From: Cylindrotheca closterium
Taxonomy: Eukaryota > Bacillariophyta > Bacillariophyceae > Bacillariales > Bacillariaceae
DNA length: 64,000 bases
NCBI GenBank assembly: GCA_933822405.4
Contig: CAKOGP040002180.1
Location: forward strand, 131,695-195,694
Reading direction: 5' to 3'
Shown here: positions 10,690 to 20,891 of the stretch, piece by piece
Position numbering within the stretch: position 1 is the stretch's first letter
Layout: every line of letters starts with the position of its first letter
Notes under the pieces: model-generated
Seen by the model: only the letters and a program-made list of their open reading frames with translations
Databases searched by the model: none
Told to the model about the DNA's origin: nothing
Translations under genes and position numbers: made by a program

Positions 10690-12009
10690 TCACGTCAAAT
10701 TTGCAGGAGGCGGGGCAATGAATGTCATCCATCGTTTGCCGGTGCCATCATGATTCAATAATGTAGGATGCTCGACCCTAATGCTATGCGCATGCAGGCT
10801 ATATCCACAATCCCGGGGCAAAGTAACACGCTTGACCAACCCGTCTTTGCGATTGCAGTATTGTTTATCATCATCGTCATTGTCTGTATCCATATCTTCT
10901 TCTAATTTGTTGGGTTTTGGATACCACCGCGGCGTATCGTCCGGAATGCCTCCATGTAAATACAATGGATCTCCAACTAAAGGATGTCCCGCGTAGGCCA
11001 TGTGAATGCGTATTTGGTGCGGACGACCAGTGGGTATCTCCACATCGGCTACGGCATGATTCGTCTCGGGGAGGCGTCGTACGACTCGCACCAAGGACAA
11101 GGATGGTTTGTTCGGGGTCTTCTTTGTTCTGTTGCTGTTGTTGGTGCCAGTGTTGGAGTTACCAGTATCATGACAAGTAACATGATTACTAATAGAATCA
11201 CCACCAGTAGTACTATCTCTATCAGGGCACGCCGCATAGATGGTGCCACCACCTATCGGAAACTTGACTGGCCCAATGGGACAATCAATGCGCAATTCGT
11301 CTGGTAAGGTATTAGCATTGGTCACCAAGGCCCGATATATTTTGGTGACACGTTTGTCACGAATGGCTTCAGCCAGATGCTTTCGAGCCAAAGGTGAGGT
11401 TGCAATCAAGACAATACCCGAGGTTCCCACTCCCAATCGATGGACCGGTTGTGGTGGTGACGCATACGTGACAAGTGAACTGCTCTGTTCCGCGTAGTGC
11501 CGCAAAGCATTCAAGATTGTATAATCACACACCGTTTGCGAATGCATCGTGGGAAGACCACTGGGTTTGTGGACGACCATCATGTGTTCGTCTTGATAGA
11601 GTATCTGCAGCTGGTTGGCATTGGGTATTCGTAACGCGTTTTCTTTGCTGTATTCGACGACATTCACCACCGGTTCCCTCCACGGTGGGCGATGATACGA
11701 GACGACCATTGGGACAAGACGATTGGATCCTGCCTCTAGTGTTTTTGGTAACATTGGATAATCTGCGTTTGTCACAATGTGATTGTCAACGGATATTTCT
11801 CCTCGAAGAATCCGCCGTTTCCATGCGGCCCTGCTAAATTTCGACGACGATGCACTCAGATAATCAAGGAGCGTAATAAAACAACCTGTGGGGTCATCTT
11901 TATTGTGTTTGCTTTGACGCTGATATTGGTAGGTATATTTATAGATGCGACCATTGTTGAGGCGGTAGTCTTCGTTTTCATCGCCAGTTTTAACATTTGT
12001 TGCTGCCAT
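10690..12009 (-). CDS. RluA-family pseudouridine synthase (plant PUS5-like) with Gly at the usual catalytic Asp
   Basis: Single exon, 439 aa. An S4-like RNA-binding stretch (about residues 55-80, SRAAWKRRILRGEISVDN) precedes an RluA catalytic fold: YQDEHMMVVHKPSGLPTM (about 138-155), PVHRLGVGTSGIVL (about 188-201), and the C-terminal PTGRPHQIRIHMAYAGHPLVGDPLY. RluA enzymes isomerise uridine in RNA. Their motif is normally HRLDxxTSG, whose Asp is the nucleophile; here residue 193 is Gly. From memory, some plant RluA paralogs (PUS5 type) carry a similar HRLGRGTSG, so this may be a subfamily feature and not decay. A low-complexity Asn/Thr/Ser insert (about 270-300) is unusual. The start at 12009 is the first ATG and no targeting peptide is obvious. 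Confidence 0.85.
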   Translation of the reverse strand: MAATNVKTGDENEDYRLNNGRIYKYTYQYQRQSKHNKDDPTGCFITLLDYLSASSSKFSRAAWKRRILRGEISVDNHIVTNADYPMLPKTLEAGSNRLVPMVVSYHRPPWREPVVNVVEYSKENALRIPNANQLQILYQDEHMMVVHKPSGLPTMHSQTVCDYTILNALRHYAEQSSSLVTYASPPQPVHRLGVGTSGIVLIATSPLARKHLAEAIRDKRVTKIYRALVTNANTLPDELRIDCPIGPVKFPIGGGTIYAACPDRDSTTGGDSISNHVTCHDTGNSNTGTNNSNRTKKTPNKPSLSLVRVVRRLPETNHAVADVEIPTGRPHQIRIHMAYAGHPLVGDPLYLHGGIPDDTPRWYPKPNKLEEDMDTDNDDDDKQYCNRKDGLVKRVTLPRDCGYSLHAHSIRVEHPTLLNHDGTGKRWMTFIAPPPANLT

Positions 12010-12350
12010 TCTCTGAATGTGATGAGTCTATTTTGAATTTGCATCAGGTCGGATGATTTCAGTCGGAATAGTCAAAACGTCCGTAATGTGAGACTTGTCC
12101 GTGAATGAGGAAAACGAACAGATTTTGCACCTCTTTTTCACAAATCAAACCAACCCACAATCCTCTACCAAACTGGTCGAATGCCGTTCCATGAAGTTTT
12201 GTTTGTTTTACCAAACCATTTCAACTATGCTGTTTCTATGACACCAAGACTGGAAATGCCTGGAGGAGGTGATCCTAAAGTGCATTGAGTTTTCCTTGCT
12301 GTCCTTGACACAAACGCAAGGATCCACAACATTTTGCAGTCGTCGTCGCC
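12010..12350. other. Divergent intergenic region
   Basis: 341 bp between the divergent starts at 12009 and 12351. It presumably holds both promoters. I see no repeat, TATA-like box at a fixed distance or RNA gene. Confidence 0.4.
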
Positions 12351-13628
12351 ATGAGCCACCTTTTGAACATTGCCGTTCGTGGATTGGACTTGGATGCCGA
12401 GACTTCGCCACCACCAAACAATGATGAAGCCAGCAACAGCATGCTCTTGCAGTATCATTCACCACCATCAGAACAAGAACAAGCCTTTCTCTGTCGTAGT
12501 CAGTCCATCAAACTGCGAAATCCTAAACGAAATCACCATCGTACTAGACGAAGTGGTGGACGATCTTCCTTGGCCTTTCAACGTCGACCATCCGTGTACG
12601 CACCCATGAGACTCTCTCCCACTTTCAATGGTGGGACAATGGACGAAAAGGAGGAAGTCCGAGATGATCATGATACCTTTACTACTTGTTGTGAAGATGA
12701 TGATCCTTGTGTTCCCTATGACAATCAAAGACAGGAACGCCTGGATTTGCTTCGAGCTCTTGCATCCAAGTGTGAGAATGGTGAAGAACAAGGAGAAGAA
12801 GCAAAGAAAGAGGACGTGATGCAATTCAAAGGAAATGTTCAGCATGATGCCTCTATCCGACCAGTTTTCAGCCGCTCTCATTCCATGGACCCTGGACTCT
12901 TGCGTGGTGGACGTGGACGAGAAGAAGATCAAGGAGAGGAACAACCCAGTCACAAAGCAGCTGCTGTATTGCGCCGTAGTCAATCGTTGGATCATGGCCG
13001 TCGTCGTCGTCGTGGTAGTCAAAACAACAGCAACAACAAGAAAAAGACAAAGTCCAATCGCAAGCGCGCAAAAGTTCCCAAGGTATCTTCGATTTCCAGC
13101 GTGGATACCATCATGATGGAAAGCGACATTTGGATTGAATGCCTTTGGTTCAAAAAGACCAAAAACAAGAGCAGTCATAAGCGAACTGCCACCAGACGAA
13201 AAAAGACCTACTTCAAATCCTTTCGGACTCAAAGATGCTTCAAGCGACCCCCGGATGGTGCGCGCACGGTGCTGTATCTGGAAACCTTTTCTGATTCGGA
13301 CGAAGACTACTACTACTCTAGCAGTAGTAGTAGTGGTAGTGGTAGTACTACCATTTGCTTTGGAGAACAAGTAGATGACTGCTACGATAGTGATTGTGGA
13401 GACAGCATGGATTGTTTGTATCAAGACTATACCATTCAGCGAGAAAAGCAAGAGTGTTGTCCCATGAAGGTACCAGGAGTGATTGTGCCAGTAATCAAAG
13501 CACGTAGCATGAAAAAGAAAAAAAAGATGATGACCAGTACTACCAAGACGCAACGTCGCATCCGAAAGCGATGGAGAGCCTTGATCCGATTGTTCTCGGT
13601 TGTGAAACCCACGAAAGGATCCTTCTGA
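12351..13628 (+). CDS. Unknown basic, Ser/Arg-rich, probably disordered protein
   Basis: Single-exon ORF of 425 aa, family not recognised. It is strongly biased to Arg, Lys, Ser, Asp and Glu. A short motif recurs three times: CRSQSIKL (about residue 44), SRSHSMDPG (about 179) and RRSQSLDHG (about 211), giving the pattern R-S-x-S-[ILM]-[DK]. Spaced basic clusters such as KKTKSNRKRAK and the C-terminal KKKKKMM...RRIRKRWR could act as nuclear localisation signals. A central acidic/Ser run (DSDEDYYYSSSSSSGSGS) adds to the low complexity. The RSxS pattern suggests phosphorylation by basophilic kinases or 14-3-3 binding, which is inference. A 361-aa open frame runs antisense (12468-13553), but this strand is preferred because its repeats are conserved at protein level. 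Confidence 0.6.
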   Translation: MSHLLNIAVRGLDLDAETSPPPNNDEASNSMLLQYHSPPSEQEQAFLCRSQSIKLRNPKRNHHRTRRSGGRSSLAFQRRPSVYAPMRLSPTFNGGTMDEKEEVRDDHDTFTTCCEDDDPCVPYDNQRQERLDLLRALASKCENGEEQGEEAKKEDVMQFKGNVQHDASIRPVFSRSHSMDPGLLRGGRGREEDQGEEQPSHKAAAVLRRSQSLDHGRRRRRGSQNNSNNKKKTKSNRKRAKVPKVSSISSVDTIMMESDIWIECLWFKKTKNKSSHKRTATRRKKTYFKSFRTQRCFKRPPDGARTVLYLETFSDSDEDYYYSSSSSSGSGSTTICFGEQVDDCYDSDCGDSMDCLYQDYTIQREKQECCPMKVPGVIVPVIKARSMKKKKKMMTSTTKTQRRIRKRWRALIRLFSVVKPTKGSF

Positions 13629-14026
13629 ATAGTATTGAAAGGTACAGTACCCTGGTACTGTTTTGCCGAGGAATCATGTGGTACGAGGGAGCAGTTTTGT
13701 TCGGCCCAATGTGTAAAAAGGGAGACGAACTAGTTTTAGTCAAGGGTAAAGTCTGTTATTTAAAATTGTAAAGATTTACAGGCCCAATCCAATGCGTGCA
13801 TAGTATGGGCCAATCTTTTCTTTTTCCTTTGCATTGCCTTCATCGTTTTGCAGCCGAGTTCCAAACCTCGACATTTTCGAAGGGCTGGTGCTACTATCAA
13901 AATGATTCGATTTGCCTTTTTATTTAATAGAGGAGAGGAACAACCTCCCCAACAGCAAGTCTTGTGTGTAATGTACGGCGACTTTCTTTTCCCTTGGAAT
14001 TCCCAGTGTTCCAAACGACAAGCACA
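13629..14026. other. Intergenic, convergent 3' ends
   Basis: About 400 bp between convergent genes. It includes one GGTACAGTACCCTGGTACTG cluster near 13640. No ORF or RNA gene is supported. Confidence 0.4.
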
Positions 14027-14769
14027 TCAAAAGTCGTCATCAATTTCAAAGACTCGCTCCACTTGCACGGTGGGTGTTTGGAATCCACTATTATTTGATT
14101 CAAGCTTGCATCGATTGGCAAAGTCCAAATCAAAGTCCACTTCATCGAATCCCAATACTTGTTCAAAGATGTTTTCCTTTTCTTCTTCCATGGACGAAAC
14201 AGAAGGCTCGGGACGGACGACTCCTGGAACTTCATCAAAATCAATGGCCCGATGATTTCCCATTTGGGTAATGTCACCATGTTCGTCCAAGACCACATAA
14301 AACGGAACTTGTCTAAAACCAAGCAATTTCTTGGCTTGTTCCTTGTGCTTTTGTTCCATGAAATAGTGGTTGACGTTTTGCCATCGCTCTTCCGATTCTC
14401 GATCAATAATGTCGCGAGCCCCATCGAGTTTGTCGCAGCAAATGGAAACGAATTGCACATTTCCGTATTTCGGGTCTTGGGCCATATCGTCAAGTTTGTC
14501 TAAAGCATCGGGACACCTCGTGCATTTAGTGGTCCAAAAGTCTGTAATATTGCATTGAGAGATAACAAGACAATCAACAGATAGATAGAGAGAGGAGTAA
14601 TCAAGTGAGACACTACTTGTCGGAACGAGAAAACGTGTGTGCATTGTGAAACACAACGGTAAAACTCACCAATGATTGTGTTTTTTCCCTTGACAACCTC
14701 TTGTGTGTCCGAAAAGTCGGCTGATTTGAGACAAACCAGTGGAAATGGTGGCAAACTTCCAATGGTCAT
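14027..14769 (-). CDS. Thioredoxin-fold protein with CTRC motif and acidic C-terminal extension
   Basis: Exons 14769..14670 and 14541..14027, joined with GTGAGT/TTACAG in phase 1, give 204 aa. Reading across the join gives GKNTIIDFWTTKCTRCPDALDKL: a thioredoxin beta-strand followed by C40-T-R-C43-P. The Cys pair and following Pro fit a redox-active thioredoxin/TlpA-like site, but the usual WCGPC or WCxxC is replaced by TKCTRC. QVPFYVVLDEHGDI supplies the cis-Pro strand (family F-x-x-V-P-[ST]-hydrophobic). The last roughly 70 residues are Glu/Asp-rich and lie outside the fold. No clear signal or transit peptide is seen, so it is probably cytosolic or nuclear; the substrate is unknown. The intron itself stays open in another frame. 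Confidence 0.8.
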
Positions 14770-17467
14770 GATGAATTTGCAAGACTACGGAAAGAAAGAA
14801 AAAGTGATGGAGTTGTGATGGTTTCGGAAATGGCTCGAAGATAATGTGAACGTTGGAGCGCGCGAGCCTTGTCTATCTAGTACTTTGTTTACACAATCTA
14901 CGTTGGGGGAAATTGGGCGCAGAAAAATCCGGGTACCCCGCGCCAAGGATTTTCCGTCTGTCTGTACACGTGCACACATATCCGGGTTTCCCACGCTAAG
15001 AATATTTGGCGTGGTACGCTGGTACTGGTACACGTACGTACCGGCCTGCCTCTTTCAAGAGTGGACGACGACTGACTGATCGGAGCAAAAGTATGAGCGC
15101 GAATTTTCGGTCGGCACAGTCCAATAATAGTGGTTGCTTCATCTTGTACTACAGAGCAAACTTCTCATGTAATGTATTGCTATCATACCGTTTTATAAAA
15201 GCGGCTATGGTGTTACTATTTTTGCTTGTTCCACAAGGTAAAGGCTTCTCTGATGAATGAATACCGGTACAGTACCTACTACCGGTACACGTACCGTACT
15301 GTGCCCCAGCACATTTTGATTTGTAGACCGTCTGTCCGTATGTTATGATCGGAACCGGTCAATCAAGGGTCAATCAGAAGCCATATGGGAGGGTGCCGCT
15401 CACTCTATCGGTACCGTATTGTGGCGTACCCAGGGACCGAATTGGGTTTTTCGACTAGTATCATCGTTTTCTGCGTCGTATCAGCAGATCCTCCCTTATG
15501 TGGGAAAAAGGCGATCCATTGAAGTGCCATCTAAAGGGTGTACCAGTACAGCATTGTTGTTTTCATTGTTCTCGTCATCCAAGGTGGTACCGTGAGAACT
15601 GTTGCTTCTGAACTACCGGTAGGAAACTCCATAATTGTGATAGTACAAGAATAAGTACAATGGCATTGCATGTCATCTCCAACAGTAAACAAGTTGCTTT
15701 TTAATACTATACTGTGCATGCATCATGCATGGTCTTTTTTCGATAAAATGGGAGACAAAAGGAGACATTTTCGAGGGGTCCTGTTTGCGACGGAATTCGC
15801 TTTTTTTGGTGCCATGTGTCTCAAAAGTGCATGTCTCTCGTCGTTTCAGATTAGATCTGATCATTGCGTTTCGACTGTGGTACTGGTACCGGCAGGAGCG
15901 CTTTCTCTTTCTAAAGGTACAGGATTCTGCAGATCTCTATGCAATACATCTGGATCATAAAAGGGTGTTTCATGGTAGAGGAAGAAGGGAGTCGTAGAAC
16001 TGGCTGCTGGCTGGTGCTTTCATGCTGCATCATGAAAGTAAGCACGGAGTACCAGATACTGTTCAGCTGAATTTCCTTTGCACGGAATTATCTAAACTGA
16101 ACTTGCAATGGTACCTACCATACCATTCATTGATTATCGATCGTTCCGTGTAAGAGCACGAATGCTGAGTGTAATAGACCTGCTGAGCCATACCGGTACA
16201 GCAGGTACTTCTATCACGCGATCAGAGAGTGCTACCGAAATCGCCATTCTTTTCGCGCGGTACCACTGATAGGTAGGTACCACTACCAGGAGCACACAAT
16301 CATTCGTGCATGGTTCATCGGGTTTAATAAATTCGACCTTACCGGTTTTTGAGAGGAGGATAAGGAACGGCTCATTCCGTCAAGCGCCTATTCCATCTCT
16401 TGCGGCATCAACGGCACAAAGGGCTGCCATCGATGGCAGTGTTGCTTCTATCAATTGCATTGAAGGAGCTCCACCCCCATCTAAACGCCGGTAAAACTAT
16501 TGCTTCCATAAGTCGGTATCAAACCACTCTGCTGCTCCAACTTCATGTGGGTTAAAGTGTGAGCTAACATACAGTAGTAGTAGAATTAAAGAAGAGATTT
16601 AATTGTTTGAACTTTTCTGAAGTAGGTAGAGCATGATCGGAGACTTTTGCTTCTTTAGTTTCCTCCTTGAGCCAAAAGTAGATCGATTTATTGGCGCCAA
16701 TAACCGGTATTGGTATGGTACCAGGTATTATAATACCACCCGCCTGAGAGATCCTTTCTCCGCTCGACCGCTACCAACATTGCATTTCACGTCTGAAGAA
16801 CGAGTCCATGTACCTCTTGGCCGCGACCATATGTAGTTCGGAACATTTAAAAAAGAAGGATAATAGTATAAAAAGGGGCGTCGTTGATATTCTAGATCAA
16901 TCAAGCGATGGCAGCAAATACTGTATGATACATGGTCCTGTTGGGGAAATCTGGGGATGTGGAGTGATATGACAGCAGGAGCAGATTGCAACGTTTACTT
17001 CTACTGTAACTTGTGCTGTCCTGTCTATGAATACATGCAAGTGAATGTTGTCCTGCTGAGCCTAATCAGCTGAGTTTCTCAATATTGAACCGGTATTTCC
17101 CATACTGTAGTTTTGCGGCAAAGCTGAGTGTGAGCCAAATGCATGAGATGATGAGCCACCGCAGCAATGTGAGGAGCGTTCTATGTAATATTTCTTAGAA
17201 AAAGCGATCCTTCCCTTTTGGTCACAATTTCTATTCAATTGGTCATGGTTTCGGGCTCTCAGTACAGTTCATTCGCGTTCAGTTGAAGAATGCAATTATC
17301 AGTTGTTCCGAAGTTTGTTATTTGTTTTATTTAGAAAATGAAAAAGCTTATCGTTTGGGCTTTTAAAAAAAGAAAATGTGCGTGTCAATATTAGTGTTTG
17401 ATCGGCTTTGTCGTTCGTTCCGGCTCAAAGCTTTCCACCGTTTGAGCCTCATGACGCATAATATTGC
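14770..17467. other. 2.7-kb gene desert rich in GTAC/TACCGGTA palindromes
   Basis: No ORF longer than about 96 codons and none with coding character. TACCGGTA occurs at 15262, 15279, 15614 and 16191. GGTACC or GGTAC stretches are numerous near 14930, 15010-15050, 15410, 15590, 15890, 16110, 16260-16280 and 16715. Such clustering is not seen within the coding regions. It could be regulatory DNA, remnants of an element, or an unannotated noncoding transcript. I see no tRNA or rRNA. Confidence 0.5.
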
Positions 17468-19030
17468 ATGGGCGGCGGGAGCCCTTTTCCCCAATTCTCA
17501 TCACACAATTCTTCAAACAGTGTCATGGTATCATCGATGGATCCAATAGTACCATCCATCCTCTTACGAAGAGACCACGAGGAACCACCACCTCCTCCTC
17601 AACAGCAACATGAACAGCTGCATCCTAGTCGGACCAAGCCAAGCAAGAAAGTCTACGATCGACTGAAATCAAATGACGAGAATCTCCAAACAGTAGAATT
17701 TCGATATCAACACATCGACCAAAGAAGGCTGGCAAAAGCCATCGCAATCAACACATACCTGAAAACACTAGAGCTTGTTGCTTCCGTGCAAACAGCAGGT
17801 GTGGGTGGAGGCTTCTGGAGTCACAGCCAAGGCCTTGCCCGAGAGCCTGAACTCTGCTACTATTACGACGATTACGGGGATGGTCCCGATTCGGATTCAG
17901 ATAATTGTTGGAATTTGTTCCCGTCTGTCAGGTGGCCGTTTTGCGGGAGCGAACCCGAGCTCGGTCTTGCCTGCGAAATTTATACCCTCTGTTGCGACGG
18001 AATTCAACACAATCAGGCTTTGGTCTCACTAAACTTATCACAAAACCACCTGGGAAGCTATGGGGCTAATTGTTTACAACAAGCCCTAGAGCAACATCCA
18101 TCACTAAAGGTATTAAAACTTTCACGGTGTCAATTGGAAGACGATGGCTTGCGAAAACTCGCTTGTTCTTCCTTGGGAGTGCTGGAAGAATTAGACCTGT
18201 CTTGCAATCAAATATCTGATGGTGTCTACCTCGGAAAGTTGTTATACAGAAATCGGAATTTGCGACGATTGGACTTTTCAAAGAACTATTTGTCGAACGT
18301 GGGGTGCGAAGACTTTTTGGACGAGCATGGCCTGGGATCTTTGTGCTCCTTGAACCTGGCATCAAATCACATTGGTCGCTTAGGCGCCACTGCATTGGGA
18401 ATGGCTCTGACCCTTCCCTCTTGCTGTTTGGAAGAATTAATACTGAACGACAATGTTTTTCTGGGAGAAGCAGGTTTGTTGGCACTGGGGACGAAGGGAT
18501 TATTAGTCAACTCGTCCCTCATCAAGTTGTCAATAAACAACTGCTCGGTTGGAGACGTGGGAGCTGCCATCCTTGCCCAGTGTCTTTCCATGCATCCATG
18601 CATACAAGAATTGACACTTTCTGCCAATCACTTGACCATTAAGGGAGCCGCTGTCTGTCTGCAATCCATGTCCACACTTCTCAAACTGGATCTGTCTTGG
18701 AACCGAGTAGGCAACGCATGCTACTGTGGTGATCAAGACTTTGATCCCACCGAAGGCGAAGAGCTGGTCGCGATCATGAGAAACTCCAATATCATGCTGA
18801 GGGAGATCAACTTATCACATACGCCATTACCGGTAGCGCATCGAAGGAGTCTGGACTTTTGGACTGCCCTGAACCGAACTGGAAGCCGCCGGCTTTTGCG
18901 TGAATATAAAGATTATGATTCTTCAGCACTGATCGGTCTGTGGCCACAAGTACTGGAGAGGGCATCGGGTGATCCAGAAATCCTATTCTATTTACTGACC
19001 AAGTTCCCAGCAATGATGGTGACACCCTAA
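17468..19030 (+). CDS. Leucine-rich repeat protein, ribonuclease-inhibitor (NLRC3-like) type
   Basis: Single exon, 520 aa. Residues about 180-440 are tandem LRRs of 27-29 residues with the RNI pattern: LVSLNLSQNHLGSYGANCLQQAL, LKVLKLSRCQLEDDGLRKLA, LEELDLSCNQISDGV, CSLNLASNHIGRLGATALGMAL and further copies. These repeats form a horseshoe for protein binding. No kinase, NACHT, signal peptide or membrane segment accompanies them, so it is probably an intracellular scaffold or inhibitor-like protein. The N-terminal 60 residues are Ser/Pro/Gln-rich. ATG at 17468 is used; a second in-frame Met 19 residues in (MVSSMDP) is equally possible. It is preceded by a long desert. Confidence 0.8.
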   Translation: MGGGSPFPQFSSHNSSNSVMVSSMDPIVPSILLRRDHEEPPPPPQQQHEQLHPSRTKPSKKVYDRLKSNDENLQTVEFRYQHIDQRRLAKAIAINTYLKTLELVASVQTAGVGGGFWSHSQGLAREPELCYYYDDYGDGPDSDSDNCWNLFPSVRWPFCGSEPELGLACEIYTLCCDGIQHNQALVSLNLSQNHLGSYGANCLQQALEQHPSLKVLKLSRCQLEDDGLRKLACSSLGVLEELDLSCNQISDGVYLGKLLYRNRNLRRLDFSKNYLSNVGCEDFLDEHGLGSLCSLNLASNHIGRLGATALGMALTLPSCCLEELILNDNVFLGEAGLLALGTKGLLVNSSLIKLSINNCSVGDVGAAILAQCLSMHPCIQELTLSANHLTIKGAAVCLQSMSTLLKLDLSWNRVGNACYCGDQDFDPTEGEELVAIMRNSNIMLREINLSHTPLPVAHRRSLDFWTALNRTGSRRLLREYKDYDSSALIGLWPQVLERASGDPEILFYLLTKFPAMMVTP

Positions 19031-19148
19031 GACCAAATTCTTTCATTTTGGTGTACCGGTACACTCTACAATTCTGATTTGTAATCTTAATTTTAATATT
19101 AGAACTCATATATTCATATTACTATACACAGTACCTTACCCACAGATG

Positions 19149-20721
19149 CTAGCTCTCTTTTAGGTATCCAAAGCAGTCTGCCCAATCACTAGGACTGTCC
19201 CCAAACTTTTCCACATAATTGTAGCCGAAGGCATTCATCAACTTGTTGTCCAAGATGTTCTTGGCGGCCCACAGCTGACACGGCGTGTATCCTGTTCGTT
19301 TGGTTTCCGGATTACCATACCGAATTATGGATTGCAAAAGTCCAGCACCATGCAATGGGTTCTTATCGATTCCATTGTTCCAATTGGCCACATTCCGTTT
19401 GTGATGGAACTTGCCCTTGGTTTTTAATCCCGCACAGGCACAGATTTGCGGAACTACCGTTTCGCCGTGAAAGACCAAGTCTTCCATCCGGACAATCAAA
19501 CGTGGGAATTCGGATGTGCGGTTGTAGACGTACTCGTTGTTCCAATTGTTCCAAAAGTGTGCCAAGGAGGGATGCTTGTATTTCAAGTGTGGTTCTTTGG
19601 AATAGGTGACATGAATAGGAACGTATTTCATACTGGCGTATCGGGGATGATCGATAATATCTGTATTGTATGGAATAATATTGGGACATGTACTCTTGTT
19701 GTGATCAAATCGAGCATTGTAAGGCTGTCGACATTGGGACTGCGAGGAAGAAGGAGGGATAGTTTGCATTAGATGGCATTCATGGCCGGAAACATTGCCG
19801 CTTTCAACCTACCTGCATCCATGTGTACGGATCTCGAACCATTACAACGGGCATGACATTGCTATAGTGCACATCCTTCATCTTTTGAACCTGGTTCGTC
19901 TCTCGGAAATAAGCAGGATAGTGCTTTCCCCTATGTATCAGATGGATGAGCAACGATGAGGACCGACCGAATAGTTTAATGTCGTTTATCGATCTGATAC
20001 TACCAGGTACTTACCAAGGAACTTGCCACAGCGGTGGAGAGACACAATTCTTCCGCAGCAACTCGTGCAAAAAGTTGGTTCCACTATTAAAGTTTCCAGC
20101 CACCGCTAGTTTCCACTTCGCCTCGTCAACGCTCTCCCGATAATACTCGCATGTCTCCAACCCCATTACTTTCGGTTCCCCATACAGTTCTTTAACTTCC
20201 GACCATTTCGGAAGTGACTGCAACACTTCATCAGTAAAACGCGGGTCGTTAACTGTATCAAATCCTGCTTGCTCCAAGATATTAAAGATTGGTATTCGAT
20301 CAGGATCCCCATCCGTCCGAGAAGTGATGTTTCTCGAGCCGAAATTGTCGTCGTCTTCCTTTGTTCCTTCGTCTCTCCACACTTCTTGTTTCTCTTGTTT
20401 TCGTTTCGCAAGTTTTTCTAACTTTCGATTCATGCTGTTGCCATTAATGTGAGGGTGCCTATGTTTCGAAGGATAATGATTGGCTTCAATCTGCGGGAAA
20501 TCCACAACATGAATCTTGAATATAAAAGCTGCCATCATTAAGACTGGGAAAGCCAATAGAGCGACTAACATGTTCGGCCGTTTTTCTTGTCGAGGAGACA
20601 GGTGATCATGATATTGATGTATACTGTCACCGCTGTTAGGGGCGCTCGAGTATGGGTTTGTCCTTCTAGACATTTTATTTGGAATGGAGTAATAGTTGCA
20701 AGTAAATGACTGCGTATTCAA
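19149..20721 (-). CDS. Type II membrane sulfotransferase-like protein
   Basis: Three exons (20721..20015, 19930..19813, 19739..19149) with GT-AG borders in phase give 471 aa. The short middle exon was found by phase and reads YPAYFRETNQ...VVMVRDPYTWMQ, which joins directly to SQCRQPYNARF. A single hydrophobic anchor lies at about residues 51-70, after a basic cytosolic N-terminus, giving Golgi type II topology. The PAPS-binding 5'-phosphosulfate loop is represented by AVAGNFNSGTNFLHELL and the 3'-phosphate region by VVMVRDPYTWMQ, as in carbohydrate sulfotransferases. LIVRMEDLVFHGE is another conserved-looking strand. The acceptor is unknown; in diatoms sulfated polysaccharide is a plausible target. 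Start at 20721; an alternative Met 17 (20673) also precedes the anchor. It is a neighbour of another probable Golgi enzyme at 20892. Confidence 0.8.
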
Positions 20722-20891
20722 TACTCGTACTCGTAGTCATCAAAAACGAAATGAAAAAACTGTTTGACAAAAGGTACTGGTAAAGTCTTATCACCTCACT
20801 GAGGATTTTGGTAGATTTTTATCACTCTAGAGTATTACACCGTATGGTACTGTATGCTTCAGCTACTCATCTCGAACCCCAAAGCCAACCC

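Noticed and set aside
12468..13553. 361-aa open frame antisense to the unknown basic protein
   Set aside because: Low-complexity Arg/Ser/Thr codons keep the opposite strand open. The plus frame has repeated protein motifs and better composition.
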